Assembly: GCF_004104015.1 (NCBI RefSeq) | Contig: NZ_RYFV01000001.1 | Location: 62,001 to 126,000, forward strand | Source of the DNA: Actinomyces oricola | GTDB lineage: Bacteria > Actinomycetota > Actinomycetes > Actinomycetales > Actinomycetaceae | Direction of reading: 5' to 3' | Length of the DNA stretch: 64,000 bases | Shown here: piece by piece, positions 35,083 to 43,365 of the stretch | Position numbering within the stretch: position 1 is the first letter of the stretch | Layout: each line of letters begins with the position of its first letter | Translations under genes and position numbers: made by a program | The notes under the pieces: model-generated | What the model saw: the letters and a program-made list of their open reading frames with translations, nothing else | What the model was told of the DNA's origin: nothing | The model's database searches: none

Positions 35083-36750
35083 ATGACCGCCACCGCCCCC
35101 ACCGAGCCCAGTCACCGAACCCGCCCGTTCGCCATTACCCTGGCCACCGGCTCCTCCCTGGAGAACAAGACCGGGGCCTGGCGCGTGGAGCGCCCGGTCT
35201 ACCGGGACTTCCTGCCCCCGTGCAATGAGGCCTGCCCGGCCGGCGAGAACATCCAGAAGTGGCTCTATGACGCCGAGGACGGCTCTTATGAGCGGGCTTG
35301 GCGCACCCTCATGGTCGACAATCCCCTGCCGGCCGTCATGGGGCGCGTGTGCTACCACCCCTGTCAGGACGCCTGCAACCGTGCGCAGGTCGACGAGGCC
35401 GTCGGTATTAACGCCGTCGAGCGCTTCCTGGGTGATGAGGCCCTCAAACAGGGCTGGGTGCCCGACCCTCCCGCCCCGGACACCGGCAAGAGGGTCCTGG
35501 TGGTGGGGGCCGGGCCCGCGGGGCTCAGCGCCGCCTACCAGTTGCGCCGGGCCGGCCATGCCGTCACCGTGCGCGATGCCGCCCCCAAACCCGGCGGCAT
35601 GATGCGCTACGGCATTCCCGCCTACCGTCTGCCCCGCGAGGTTCTGGACGCCGAGATCGCCCGCATTGCGGATATGGGCGTCACCTTCGTCATGGGCTCC
35701 AAGGTTGAGCGGGTCCTGCCTGAGCTCGACAGCGGGGAATTCGATGCGGTCTTCCTGGCCATTGGCGCTCAACTCGGACGGCGCGCCTACATCCCCGCCG
35801 GTGAGGCGGCCCGCATTCTGGACGCCGTCGCCCTGCTGCGCGACGTCGAGGATGGCGAGGGCGACCAACTCATGCTGGGGCGGCGCGTCGTCGTCTACGG
35901 GGGCGGCAATACGGCCCTGGACGCCGCCCGCACCGTCAAGCGCCTGGGCGCCGAGGAGGCGATCATTGTCTACCGGCGCACCCGCGAGCGCATGCCGGCC
36001 CACGACTCCGAGGTCACCGAGGCCCTGGAGGAGGGCATCCAGATGCGATGGCTCTCCACCGTCCAGCACGCCGAGGCCGGCAGGCTGCGCATTGAGAAGA
36101 TGGAGTTGGATGAGACCGGCTTCCCCCAGCCCACCGGTCAGATGGAGGACTTGGAGGCCGACTCCCTGGTCCTGGCCCTGGGGCAGGAGTCCGACCTGGA
36201 CCTGGTCACGGGCGTGCCCGGACTGGTCATTGACGACGGCGTGGTCCAGGTCGACCCCACGACGCTCATGACCGGTTACCCGGGCCTGTTCGCCGGCGGG
36301 GACATGGTGCCCTCCCAGCGCACGGTGACCGTCGGGATCGGCCACGGCAAGAAGGCGGCCCGCGCCATTGACGCCTACCTGCGCGGCGGGGTCTACGAGC
36401 CCGCCCCCAAGCACCCCTTGGCCCAGATCAGCGCCATTAACTCCTGGTACTACGCCGACGCCCCCCAGCAGGTGCGCGAGCGGCTGGAGGGGGCCCGCCG
36501 CGCCCAGACCTTCGATGAGGTGGTCCAGGGGCTCAGTGCGGACAACGCCCTGTTCGAGGCGCGCCGGTGCATGAGTTGCGGCAACTGCTTCGAGTGCGAC
36601 AACTGCTTCGGGGTGTGCCCGGACAATGCCGTCATTAAGCTCGCCCCCGGCCAGCGCTACACCTTCAACTACGATTACTGCAAGGGCTGCGGCATCTGCG
36701 TGGAGGAGTGCCCCTGCGGGGCCATTGAGATGGTGCCGGAACTCACCTGA
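35083..36750 (+). CDS. GltD-like FAD/NAD(P) oxidoreductase fused to a 2[4Fe-4S] ferredoxin domain
   Basis: A 555-residue fusion. Residues 30-130 carry the N-terminal Fe-S Cys set of glutamate synthase small subunits (PPCNEACPAGENI, CYHPCQDACNR). The FAD Rossmann motif is VLVVGAGPAGLSAAYQL and the NAD(P) motif VVVYGGGNTALDAAR. The C-terminal 70 residues hold CMSCGNCFECDNCFGVCP and YCKGCGICVEECPCG, a PorD-like two-cluster ferredoxin. ATG 35083 lies 1 nt after the beta stop, with GAGGAGAA 6 nt upstream. It probably replaces the separate delta subunit and passes electrons to NAD(P). No GltB large subunit is nearby, so glutamate synthesis is unlikely. Confidence 0.9.
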   Translation: MTATAPTEPSHRTRPFAITLATGSSLENKTGAWRVERPVYRDFLPPCNEACPAGENIQKWLYDAEDGSYERAWRTLMVDNPLPAVMGRVCYHPCQDACNRAQVDEAVGINAVERFLGDEALKQGWVPDPPAPDTGKRVLVVGAGPAGLSAAYQLRRAGHAVTVRDAAPKPGGMMRYGIPAYRLPREVLDAEIARIADMGVTFVMGSKVERVLPELDSGEFDAVFLAIGAQLGRRAYIPAGEAARILDAVALLRDVEDGEGDQLMLGRRVVVYGGGNTALDAARTVKRLGAEEAIIVYRRTRERMPAHDSEVTEALEEGIQMRWLSTVQHAEAGRLRIEKMELDETGFPQPTGQMEDLEADSLVLALGQESDLDLVTGVPGLVIDDGVVQVDPTTLMTGYPGLFAGGDMVPSQRTVTVGIGHGKKAARAIDAYLRGGVYEPAPKHPLAQISAINSWYYADAPQQVRERLEGARRAQTFDEVVQGLSADNALFEARRCMSCGNCFECDNCFGVCPDNAVIKLAPGQRYTFNYDYCKGCGICVEECPCGAIEMVPELT

Positions 36751-36843
36751 GGTCGAATTGACACGGCTCATCTGGGAATAGCCGGGGCGGAGAGGGCGTT
36801 GGCCTGCCTGATCGACCCCAGCCGCCTACGCAGGAGACCCGGT

Positions 36844-38331
36844 ATGAACCAGCCCATCGACACCGCCGCCACACCGGCGCCCCCGCCTGCCGTCGGAGGG
36901 CCCGGCACCCAGGAAGTGGACCTGCTCGTGGTCGGCGGTGGCAAGGCCGGCAAGTCCTTGGCCATGACCCGCGCCAAGAAGGGCGACTCGGTGGTCATGA
37001 TCGAGCGCGACAAGGTGGGGGGCACCTGCATTAACGTCGCCTGCATCCCCACCAAGACCCTCATTTCCTCGGCCCGAGTTCTCCACGAGGTCCAGGGCGC
37101 CCCCGCCTACGGGGTGAGCCTGCCCGAGATGGGCGCCGACGAGTCCTCCTCCACGGACGATTCCGCCCTGCTGCACCGGGCCCGCATTGACCTGGCGGCC
37201 CTGCGCAGGCGCAAAGAGGGCGTGGTCGGGGCGATGGTGGCCGCGCACGAGCACATGTTCCCCGCTTCCGGCATGGACTTCGTGCGCGGCACCGCCCGCT
37301 TCGTGGCGCCCCGCACCGTGGAGGTCACCTCGCCCGGCGCCGCCGTCCGCCGCGTGCGCGGGAAGACAGTACTCATTAACACCGGCACGGTTCCAGCTGT
37401 GCCCGCTATTGCGGGCCTGGGGCAGGCGGCCTACTGGACCAGTGAGGATCTGCTCACCCTGCCCGAGCTGCCCAGTCACCTGGTGGTGCTCGGCGGGGGC
37501 GTCATCGGTGTGGAGATGGCCTCCCTTATGGGGCTGTTGGGCGTGCCCGTCACGCTCCTGCACGCCGGGGAGCACATCCTGGACCGGGAGGACCCCGACG
37601 TCGCCGCCGAGGTCGCCCGGGGGCTGGAGGCCCTGGGGGTGCGCGTTCTCACCGGGGCGCGCGCGACCCGCGTCACGACGCCGGGGCCCGGGGTGGCGCC
37701 GGTCGTGGTGCGCACCGCCGATGGGCGGGAGGCTACCGGCTCCCACCTCCTGGTGGCCCTGGGCCGCACCCCGGTCACCGAGGACCTGGGCCTGGAGGCG
37801 GCCGGCGTCGAGCTCACTGAGCGCGGCTTCGTGCGGGTCGACGACCAACTGCGCACCAGGGCCGAGGGTGTTTATGCGGCCGGGGATGTTGCCGGCACCC
37901 CCCAGTTCACCCACGCCTCCTGGAATGATTTCCGGGTGCTGCGCGACATCCTCGACGGCAAGGAGGCCACCACTGCGGGGCGCCTCATTCCTTGGGCGGT
38001 GTTCACTACCCCCGAGTTGGGGCACGTGGGCCTGACTGAGACCCAGGCGCGCGCTCAGGGCCGACCGGTGCGCGTGGCCACGACCCCCACCGCCGCCGTG
38101 CCGCGCGCCAAGACCCTGGGGCGCACCGAGGGCTTCTACAAGGTGATCGTCGACGCCGACACCGAGGAGATCCTGGGCGCCGCCATCGTTGGCCCCGAGG
38201 CCAGCGAGGTCATTACCTCAGTGCAGATGGCGATGCTCGGCGGCTTGACGTGGCGACGTCTGCGCGATGCCGTCATCACCCACCCCACCATGAGCGAGGG
38301 CCTCAATATCGTCCTGGACTCCCTGGGTTGA
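36844..38331 (+). CDS. Dihydrolipoamide dehydrogenase-like flavoprotein (pyridine nucleotide disulfide oxidoreductase class I)
   Basis: A 495-residue protein: FAD motif LLVVGGGKAGKSLA, redox disulfide GGTCINVACIPTK, NAD motif LVVLGGGVIGVEMASLMG, FAD motif VYAAGDVAG, and a dimerisation domain with HPTMSEGLN carrying the catalytic His-Glu pair. The usual Gly before the second Cys is Ala. Closest general types are Lpd, mercuric reductase and RclA; no lipoylated E2 or mer gene is nearby, so a specific name is not justified. AGGAG at 8 nt supports ATG 36844. It starts 93 nt after the ferredoxin fusion and may share its transcript. Confidence 0.85.
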   Translation: MNQPIDTAATPAPPPAVGGPGTQEVDLLVVGGGKAGKSLAMTRAKKGDSVVMIERDKVGGTCINVACIPTKTLISSARVLHEVQGAPAYGVSLPEMGADESSSTDDSALLHRARIDLAALRRRKEGVVGAMVAAHEHMFPASGMDFVRGTARFVAPRTVEVTSPGAAVRRVRGKTVLINTGTVPAVPAIAGLGQAAYWTSEDLLTLPELPSHLVVLGGGVIGVEMASLMGLLGVPVTLLHAGEHILDREDPDVAAEVARGLEALGVRVLTGARATRVTTPGPGVAPVVVRTADGREATGSHLLVALGRTPVTEDLGLEAAGVELTERGFVRVDDQLRTRAEGVYAAGDVAGTPQFTHASWNDFRVLRDILDGKEATTAGRLIPWAVFTTPELGHVGLTETQARAQGRPVRVATTPTAAVPRAKTLGRTEGFYKVIVDADTEEILGAAIVGPEASEVITSVQMAMLGGLTWRRLRDAVITHPTMSEGLNIVLDSLG

Positions 38332-38383
38332 GAGCCGGGTTGAGAGGGCCGCGCCGGCGCAGCGGGACCGGCCCGGTGGCAGG

Positions 38384-38851
38384 ATGGCGCGCGTGCTGCA
38401 CGTGATCTTCTTCGAGCCCCGCATCCCGGGCAACTCCGGCGCCGCCATCCGCCTGAGCGCCAACACCGGGGCCGCGCTCCACCTGGTGGACCCCCTGTTC
38501 GATATGGACGACGCCCGGCTGCGCCGCGCCGGCCTGGACTACCACGACCTGGCCCGCACCCGCGTCCACGCCACCTGGCAGGAGTGCCTGAAACAGGTGC
38601 CCGGCCGGATTTTCGCCTTCACCGCCCGCGCCGAGCGCCTTTATACGCAGGTGCACTGGCAGGGGGATGACGCCCTGCTCTTCGGTCCTGAACCCACTGG
38701 TCTTCCCGAGCAGGTCCTGGGTCATGAGCGCGTCACCGACCTGGTGCGCATCCCCATGGTGGCGGGCAACCGCTCCTTGAACCTGGCCAACTGCGCAGCC
38801 ATTGGCCTGTACGAGGCGTGGCGCACCCTGGGGTTCCCCGGCGGGCGCTAG
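38384..38851 (+). CDS. trmL: tRNA (cytidine(34)-2'-O)-methyltransferase TrmL
   Basis: A 155-residue SPOUT-fold enzyme that methylates the wobble ribose of certain tRNA-Leu species. N-terminal IPGNSGAAIRLSANTGAALHLV, motif 2 LLFGPEPTGLP and motif 3 IPMVAGNRSLNLANCAAIGLYEAWR match TrmL (usual Asn-rich trefoil-knot SAM site). Length is typical. Notably a tRNA-Leu gene lies 13 kb downstream, but no functional link is claimed. Confidence 0.92.
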   Translation: MARVLHVIFFEPRIPGNSGAAIRLSANTGAALHLVDPLFDMDDARLRRAGLDYHDLARTRVHATWQECLKQVPGRIFAFTARAERLYTQVHWQGDDALLFGPEPTGLPEQVLGHERVTDLVRIPMVAGNRSLNLANCAAIGLYEAWRTLGFPGGR

Positions 38852-38875
38852 CAGCCGGGGCCACGGGGGCGGACG

Positions 38876-38912
38876 GGCCCCGCCCGCCGCGGGCAGCCGG
38901 GCGGGCGGGGCC
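38876..38912. terminator. Hairpin between convergent trmL and SDR genes
   Basis: A perfect 13-bp stem (GGCCCCGCCCGCC with GGCGGGCGGGGCC) with an 11-nt loop sits between two convergent genes; no U-tract. Confidence 0.7.
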
Positions 38913-38926
38913 TGAGCGCCTCGGGG

Positions 38927-39736
38927 TCAGAGCACGGTGGTGGGGCGGATAGTCAGGTCCTCCACGCAGGCGTCCCTGGAGGCGCTCACCGCCAGCCGTA
39001 CCGCGGCAGCCACCGACTGCGGACGCATGTGGTCCTTGGCCCGGTAGGCGCCGCCGGGGCCCGACCCTGCGGTGGCCCCCTGCTTGTGAAGGCGCTTCTG
39101 CATGGGGGTGTTGACTCGCCCGGGGTAGATGGTGGTGACTCGCAGCGCCCCGCGCTCCTCCTCGCGCAGTGCGTCGGCCAGGGCCCGCAGGCCGTGCTTG
39201 GCCGCGCAGTACAGGCCCTGCCCGGGCCAGGTCCGCTGGCCGGCACCGGAGTTGACCATAATCACCAGGCCGTGGGCCAGCCGCAGGGCGGGCAGGAGCA
39301 GGCTGGTCAGGTGGGCCACCGCCACCAAGTCCAGGTCCAGCACCGACCGCCAGCGTTGGGGTGTGAGCTCCTCGATTCTCCCGGCGGCCTCCACCCCTGC
39401 GGAGTTGACGAGGACATCGACGTGAGACAGGTCCAGGGAGGCGATCGCGTCGGCCAGGGCCGTGTCATCGGTCAAGTCGACGGCGCAGGTGCGCACCTGC
39501 GCCCCGCTCTGCTCCCCCAGGGCGGCGGCGAGCCCGTCAAGGTGGGAGGCGGTTCGGGCCAGCAGGACGAGGTCGTGGTCCTGGGCGAGATCCTGAGCCA
39601 CGGCCAGACCAATGCCGGAGGTCGCCCCGGTGACCACCGCCAGGGGCCGGCGCTGACTGTCTCCTGAGGCGGGTTGCGGCGGCAGGACGCGGCGTCCCCG
39701 AGGGGCGGGTCGTGCAGTGTCCTGGCCCGCGGTCAC
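38927..39736 (-). CDS. Short-chain dehydrogenase/reductase
   Basis: A 269-residue Rossmann oxidoreductase with TGATSGIG (cofactor), VNSAG (NNAG variant), catalytic Ser in MVNSGAGQRT and YCAAK (YxxxK). The first 30 residues are a Pro/Arg-rich extension. GTG start overlaps the stop of the YbhB gene by 4 nt, so it is downstream in that two-gene unit. Substrate unknown; NADP preference cannot be read with certainty. Confidence 0.9.
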   Translation of the reverse strand: MTAGQDTARPAPRGRRVLPPQPASGDSQRRPLAVVTGATSGIGLAVAQDLAQDHDLVLLARTASHLDGLAAALGEQSGAQVRTCAVDLTDDTALADAIASLDLSHVDVLVNSAGVEAAGRIEELTPQRWRSVLDLDLVAVAHLTSLLLPALRLAHGLVIMVNSGAGQRTWPGQGLYCAAKHGLRALADALREEERGALRVTTIYPGRVNTPMQKRLHKQGATAGSGPGGAYRAKDHMRPQSVAAAVRLAVSASRDACVEDLTIRPTTVL

Positions 39737-40302
39737 ACCGGCTCCTGAAGGAAGAGGGCGCCCTCACCGGGCACGGAGTAGGTGGCTGTCAGGACGGCGC
39801 GCGCAATGCAGTGCATGGAGGCCTGGAAGGCGAGCATGGTGGGGGTGGCCTCCTCATCCAGGCCGAGGGTCTCCACGTCCAGGGCCCACACGGAGAAGAC
39901 ATAGCGGTGGTCCCCGTCCCCGGCGGGCGGGTAGGGGCCGAACCAGGCGTGGGTGCCGGCGTCTCCGCGCAGGTGGAAGGCGGCACCGTTGAGTTGGAGG
40001 TCGGACTCCCCGGCGCCTTGGGGAAGGCCGGACACTGAGGCGTCCAGATCCGCAATGGCCCAGTGCCACCAGCCCGCCAGGGTGGGGGCGTCGGGGTCGA
40101 AGCAGAACAGGACGAAGGAGCGGGTCTCCTCGGGGAAACCGGACCAGTGCAGTTCGGGGGAGACATTGTCGTGGATCGCAGTGAAGCGGTCCGCGATCCG
40201 CTCGCCCTCGGCAATGTCCTCAGAGGCGAGCACGAAGGCGGGAACCCGGGGCATGTGGTCGTAAGGAAAAGGGGAACGCGTTCGGGTCAGGTCAGGTGCC
40301 AT
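39733..40302 (-). CDS. YbhB/YbcL family Raf kinase inhibitor-like (PEBP) protein
   Basis: A 189-residue PEBP-fold protein. Family motifs: SPELHWSGFPEETRSFVLFCFDPDAPT and WHWAIADL, then GTHAWFGPYPPAGDGDHRYVFSVWAL. No signal peptide. ATG 40302 has GGAGGAACT directly upstream; longer in-frame starts (to 40467) encode unrelated sequence. Bacterial PEBP proteins have no settled role. Coupled to the SDR gene. Confidence 0.92.
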   Translation of the reverse strand: MAPDLTRTRSPFPYDHMPRVPAFVLASEDIAEGERIADRFTAIHDNVSPELHWSGFPEETRSFVLFCFDPDAPTLAGWWHWAIADLDASVSGLPQGAGESDLQLNGAAFHLRGDAGTHAWFGPYPPAGDGDHRYVFSVWALDVETLGLDEEATPTMLAFQASMHCIARAVLTATYSVPGEGALFLQEPV

Positions 40303-40480
40303 AGTTCCTCCGGTCGTGAGGTGGTGCGTAACCTCACTGTAGACGCCGACGCCGGCACCGTCCTGGCTGCGGCGGGGTCGTTTGCACTGCGCTCCCGCAC
40401 CGCCCGCGGCCCGGAGGGGGCGGCTTGTAGCGCACCCCCGCGCAGCGCGACCCGGAGGAGGCAGCATTGCGGCGGCGTTA

Positions 40481-40540
40481 CCGGGGATTGCGGGGAATTA
40501 CAGGGAATTACAGGGAATTGCAGGGAATCGTGGAGAACTG
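40481..40540 (+). repeat. 10-bp tandem repeat upstream of the imuA' promoter
   Basis: Six consecutive 10-mers: CCGGGGATTG, CGGGGAATTA, CAGGGAATTA, CAGGGAATTG, CAGGGAATCG, TGGAGAACTG, consensus CAGGGAATTR. Period is exactly 10 bp, about one helical turn, ending 61 bp before the LexA box. The flanks are strongly GC-rich, so the run of AATT stands out. Confidence 0.85.
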
Positions 40541-40601
40541 CGGGCAGACCGCGCACTGTTCCCGCATGTCGGTGCCTGACGCTACGCTTCTCCTACATGA
40601 T

Positions 40602-40617
40602 TCGAACACCCGTTCGA
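40602..40617. promoter_or_regulatory. Perfect LexA (SOS) box upstream of imuA'-imuB
   Basis: TCGAAC-ACCC-GTTCGA is a 12-of-12 match to the actinobacterial/mycobacterial LexA consensus; the palindrome extends one more pair (T...A). It ends about 10 nt before the GTG start and nearly touches the AAGGAGG ribosome site, so the transcript start must lie inside or just upstream of the operator. Confidence 0.92.
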
Positions 40618-40627
40618 AGGAGGAGTG

Positions 40628-41593
40628 GTGGACCGAGCAAAGAGACTGATGGCCGCCCGCCTCGCCCTGCACCGCGCCGAGGAGCGCACCGGGGTGCGCG
40701 GCGCCCCGGACCGTCAAGTCCAGCAGTCCTTGGCCGGCGCCCTGGAGAAGACCGGACCGAGGGGCGCACTGCCGCTCTCCTCACCGTCGGATCCCTGGCT
40801 CGGGGTGGATGCGGGGACCAGCGGTGCACTGAGCCTGGACGGCTCCGCCGCGGTCACGGTCCTTGTGGCTCTCGCCGCCCGCCGGCAGGGGGCGCGCAGC
40901 TGGTGCGGCGTCGTGGGGCACGATGATCTTGGCTGGTGCGCCGCGTCCGAGGCCGGCCTGGACCTGTCCCGCGTCCTGGCCGTCTCCGTCCAGGACCTTG
41001 ATGCCGGCACTATTCGGGCCGTCATCGCCACCCTCCTCGACGGCGTTGACGTCCTGCTCATTGGGCGGCCGGCGGCCGCCTGCCTGCGTCCCCGGGATCG
41101 ACGCGCCCTCCTGGCCCGAGCACGGGGGCGCGGTGCCCTCATTGTCACCACCGCCCCCTGGGAGGGGGCCCGCGTCCTGCACGTCGAGCCCCGAGGACTC
41201 GACGACGGACGAGCCCCCGACCCCGTCGCGCCCCTCAGTGCCGCCGGCACCGCTGCAGACTCTAAGGGCCGGGGGGCGCGGGGGCCCGCTGGAGGGGTCG
41301 TGATCCCACTGCACCACTCGAATCACTCGGCCCCCCGCCGGCCGCCCGCTCACCCCCCGGAGCAGGCGGCTGTGGAGATGCCCGCCGGCTATCTGCGCGC
41401 CCTGAGTTGGTCCCTGGGGGAGGAGGCGCGCCCCGCCTCCGAGCTCCTCCTCGACGCCCGGGGGGTGCGGATCCAGGCGTCAGCGGATGGCGACTGCAGC
41501 AACTGCAATAGCGGTCATAGGGAGCGCGAAGGGTCCCGCTTCGGGGCGCCGGCGCGCGCACCCGCCCTTGAGGCCCAGCGGGGCGCCGGGTGA
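40628..41593 (+). CDS. ImuA'-like protein (mutasome accessory factor)
   Basis: A 321-residue protein lacking an obvious Walker A motif, with a RecA-like pattern of alternating strands (LGVDAGTSGALSLDG, VVGHDDLGWCAASEAGLDLSRVLAVSV, GVDVLLIGRPAAACLRPRD). This layout, its operon with imuB and the LexA box identify it as actinobacterial ImuA', needed for damage-induced mutagenesis with ImuB and DnaE2. GTG 40628 is used; GTG 40625 and ATG 40649 are alternatives. The C-terminal quarter is Pro/Arg-rich. Stop overlaps imuB as GTGA. Confidence 0.75.
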   Translation: MDRAKRLMAARLALHRAEERTGVRGAPDRQVQQSLAGALEKTGPRGALPLSSPSDPWLGVDAGTSGALSLDGSAAVTVLVALAARRQGARSWCGVVGHDDLGWCAASEAGLDLSRVLAVSVQDLDAGTIRAVIATLLDGVDVLLIGRPAAACLRPRDRRALLARARGRGALIVTTAPWEGARVLHVEPRGLDDGRAPDPVAPLSAAGTAADSKGRGARGPAGGVVIPLHHSNHSAPRRPPAHPPEQAAVEMPAGYLRALSWSLGEEARPASELLLDARGVRIQASADGDCSNCNSGHREREGSRFGAPARAPALEAQRGAG

Positions 41594-43365
41594 GTGCGCC
41601 TGCTCCACCCCGGCTCGTGTCTGTCTGGGTCCCGGACTGGCCCGTCGTCGCCCTGACCCTGGAGTCCCGCTCCCAGCAGCGCGACTGCAGGGCGCCCACC
41701 GGCCCGCAGCGCCCTCCCAACCCCGCGCTCACCCCTGTGGCCGTCATTGGCGGGCGCGGCGTGCGGGCCGCCTCCGCCCCCGCCCGCGCTGCCGGAGTAG
41801 GGGTGGGCATGCGCTCGCGCGTGGCCCGCTCCCTGTGCCCCGGCCTCGTCGTCCTGTCCCCCCAGCCCGAGCGGGAGGCGCGCGCCTTCGAGACCGTGAT
41901 GGAGGCCCTGTCCACTCTGCTGGCGGACCCCCTCGTAGCCCGTCCCGGGCTGGCCCTCTCAGCGGCCCGCGGCCCGTCCCGTTGGGCCGGGGGAGAGGAG
42001 GAGCTCGCCGCCGCCCTTGTTGAGGTCGTCGCCCAGGGGCCCGGGGTCGAGTGTCAGGTCGGGATCGCCGATTCCCTGCTCGGCGCTGTCCTGGCCGCCC
42101 GGTGCGGCGTCATTGTGCCCTCCGGTGCCACCCCCGGCTTCCTGGCGCCCTGGGAACTCGACGCCGCCCTAACCTGCCTGCCCACCCAGCGCCTGCGCAC
42201 CCAGGGCGCCGAGGTCATCCAGACCCTCAACCGGCTCGGGCTGCGCACCTTGGGGGATCTCGCCGCCCTGCCGGGGCGCGATGTGAGCGCACGCTTCGGG
42301 CCGGTGGGGCACTGCCTGCATCGCCTGGCCTCGGGGGAGGGCCATGAGGTGCCCCGCAGTGCCCGGCCCGCAACCGACCTCGCTGTTGAGAGCGCCCTGG
42401 ACCCACCGGTGGAGCGCGCCGACACCGCTGCCTTTATCGCCCGCTTCCTGGCCGAGTCCCTGGCCGCCAAACTCACCGCCGCGGGTTTGGGCGTTGGCCG
42501 TCTCCTAGTGGAGGCCCGCTGCGCTGACGGCGCCGAGATCGCCCGCTCATGGATGCTGGATGCCGCCCCTACCCCGGAGGAGATCACCGACCGCGTGCGT
42601 TGGCAGCTCGAGGGATGGCTCTCGGGCTGCTCCGGCCGTCCGTCGGCCGGCCCCCTGACCCACCTGCGCTTGAGCGCCCTGGAGCCCGTCCCCGCCGGGG
42701 GCGCCCCGGCCGGGTTGTGGGACGTCCCCGGGCGGCGCGGTCAGGCCCGCTCCACTCGGGCCGCCGAGCGCGTCGAGTCACTTCTGGGTGTCGGCAGAGT
42801 CCAGGTCCCCCTGCTCGTGCCCGGGCGCGACCCCCGGTCGCGGGTGCGGTTGCTGCCCTGGGGCACCCACGCCAATGAGGACCGGGGGGAGGGGAGGGCG
42901 CCGTGGAGCGGGGGAGTGCCCGCCCCCTCGCCCTCCGTGGTCCTGGCCGATCCAGTGCCCGCCATGCTCTGGGACGCCTCCGGGCACGAGCTCACGGTCA
43001 GGGCGGATGGCCACCTTGAGGGGACTCCCGCGCGCCTGAGGATCGGTGGCGCGCAAGAGCGCCCGGCTGCCGCGGCGGAGCGGGCCCGCAGTCGCGGCAC
43101 TGTCGCAGCGGGCGAGGACCCCCCGCCCCTCACGGCGGAGCAGGTTCCCTCAGCGGCCTCGACCGTGGGGCCGGGGGCGCCGGAAAGGCCGTGGGAAGGG
43201 GAGTGCGGCATTGTCTCCTGGGCCGGCCCCTGGCCGGTGGACGAGGGCTGGTGGAGGCCCGGGGGCGCCTCACGACGCGCCTACCTCCAGGTCGTCCCCG
43301 ACCAGGGGCCGCCCCTGCTGCTGGTGCGCTCTGGACGCTGGTGGCTCGACGCCGTCTACAGCTGA
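41590..43365 (+). CDS. imuB: ImuB, inactive Y-family polymerase homologue
   Basis: A 591-residue Y-family protein. The catalytic acidic residues of DinB are missing: the first motif reads VSVWVPDWPVVAL and the later one LALSAARGPSRW instead of S-x-DE. It is therefore a scaffold that in mycobacteria links ImuA', DnaE2 and the beta clamp. HhH-like region near 215-240 (LNRLGLRTLGDLAALPG). The usual clamp motif (QLPLWG in mycobacteria) seems reduced to APAGLWD. GTG start overlaps imuA'. The last 96 nt overlap the convergent PAP2 gene. Confidence 0.85.
   Translation: MSAPAPPRLVSVWVPDWPVVALTLESRSQQRDCRAPTGPQRPPNPALTPVAVIGGRGVRAASAPARAAGVGVGMRSRVARSLCPGLVVLSPQPEREARAFETVMEALSTLLADPLVARPGLALSAARGPSRWAGGEEELAAALVEVVAQGPGVECQVGIADSLLGAVLAARCGVIVPSGATPGFLAPWELDAALTCLPTQRLRTQGAEVIQTLNRLGLRTLGDLAALPGRDVSARFGPVGHCLHRLASGEGHEVPRSARPATDLAVESALDPPVERADTAAFIARFLAESLAAKLTAAGLGVGRLLVEARCADGAEIARSWMLDAAPTPEEITDRVRWQLEGWLSGCSGRPSAGPLTHLRLSALEPVPAGGAPAGLWDVPGRRGQARSTRAAERVESLLGVGRVQVPLLVPGRDPRSRVRLLPWGTHANEDRGEGRAPWSGGVPAPSPSVVLADPVPAMLWDASGHELTVRADGHLEGTPARLRIGGAQERPAAAAERARSRGTVAAGEDPPPLTAEQVPSAASTVGPGAPERPWEGECGIVSWAGPWPVDEGWWRPGGASRRAYLQVVPDQGPPLLLVRSGRWWLDAVYS

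Larger units (their letters stand above)
40303..40627. other. 325-bp divergent intergenic region upstream of imuA'
   Basis: Contains no plausible gene. The half near YbhB is ordinary GC-rich sequence; the half near imuA' holds a 10-bp tandem repeat (40481-40540), a -10-like TACATGAT stretch (40594-40601) and a perfect LexA box (40602-40617) followed at once by AAGGAGG. Confidence 0.75.

Noticed and set aside
35083-36750. Glutamate synthase small subunit GltD
   Set aside because: No large subunit is present; the C-terminal ferredoxin domain and operon with POR genes point to another role.
40481-40540. Tandem repeat considered as a CRISPR-like array
   Set aside because: Units are only 10 bp and contiguous, with no spacers and no cas genes.
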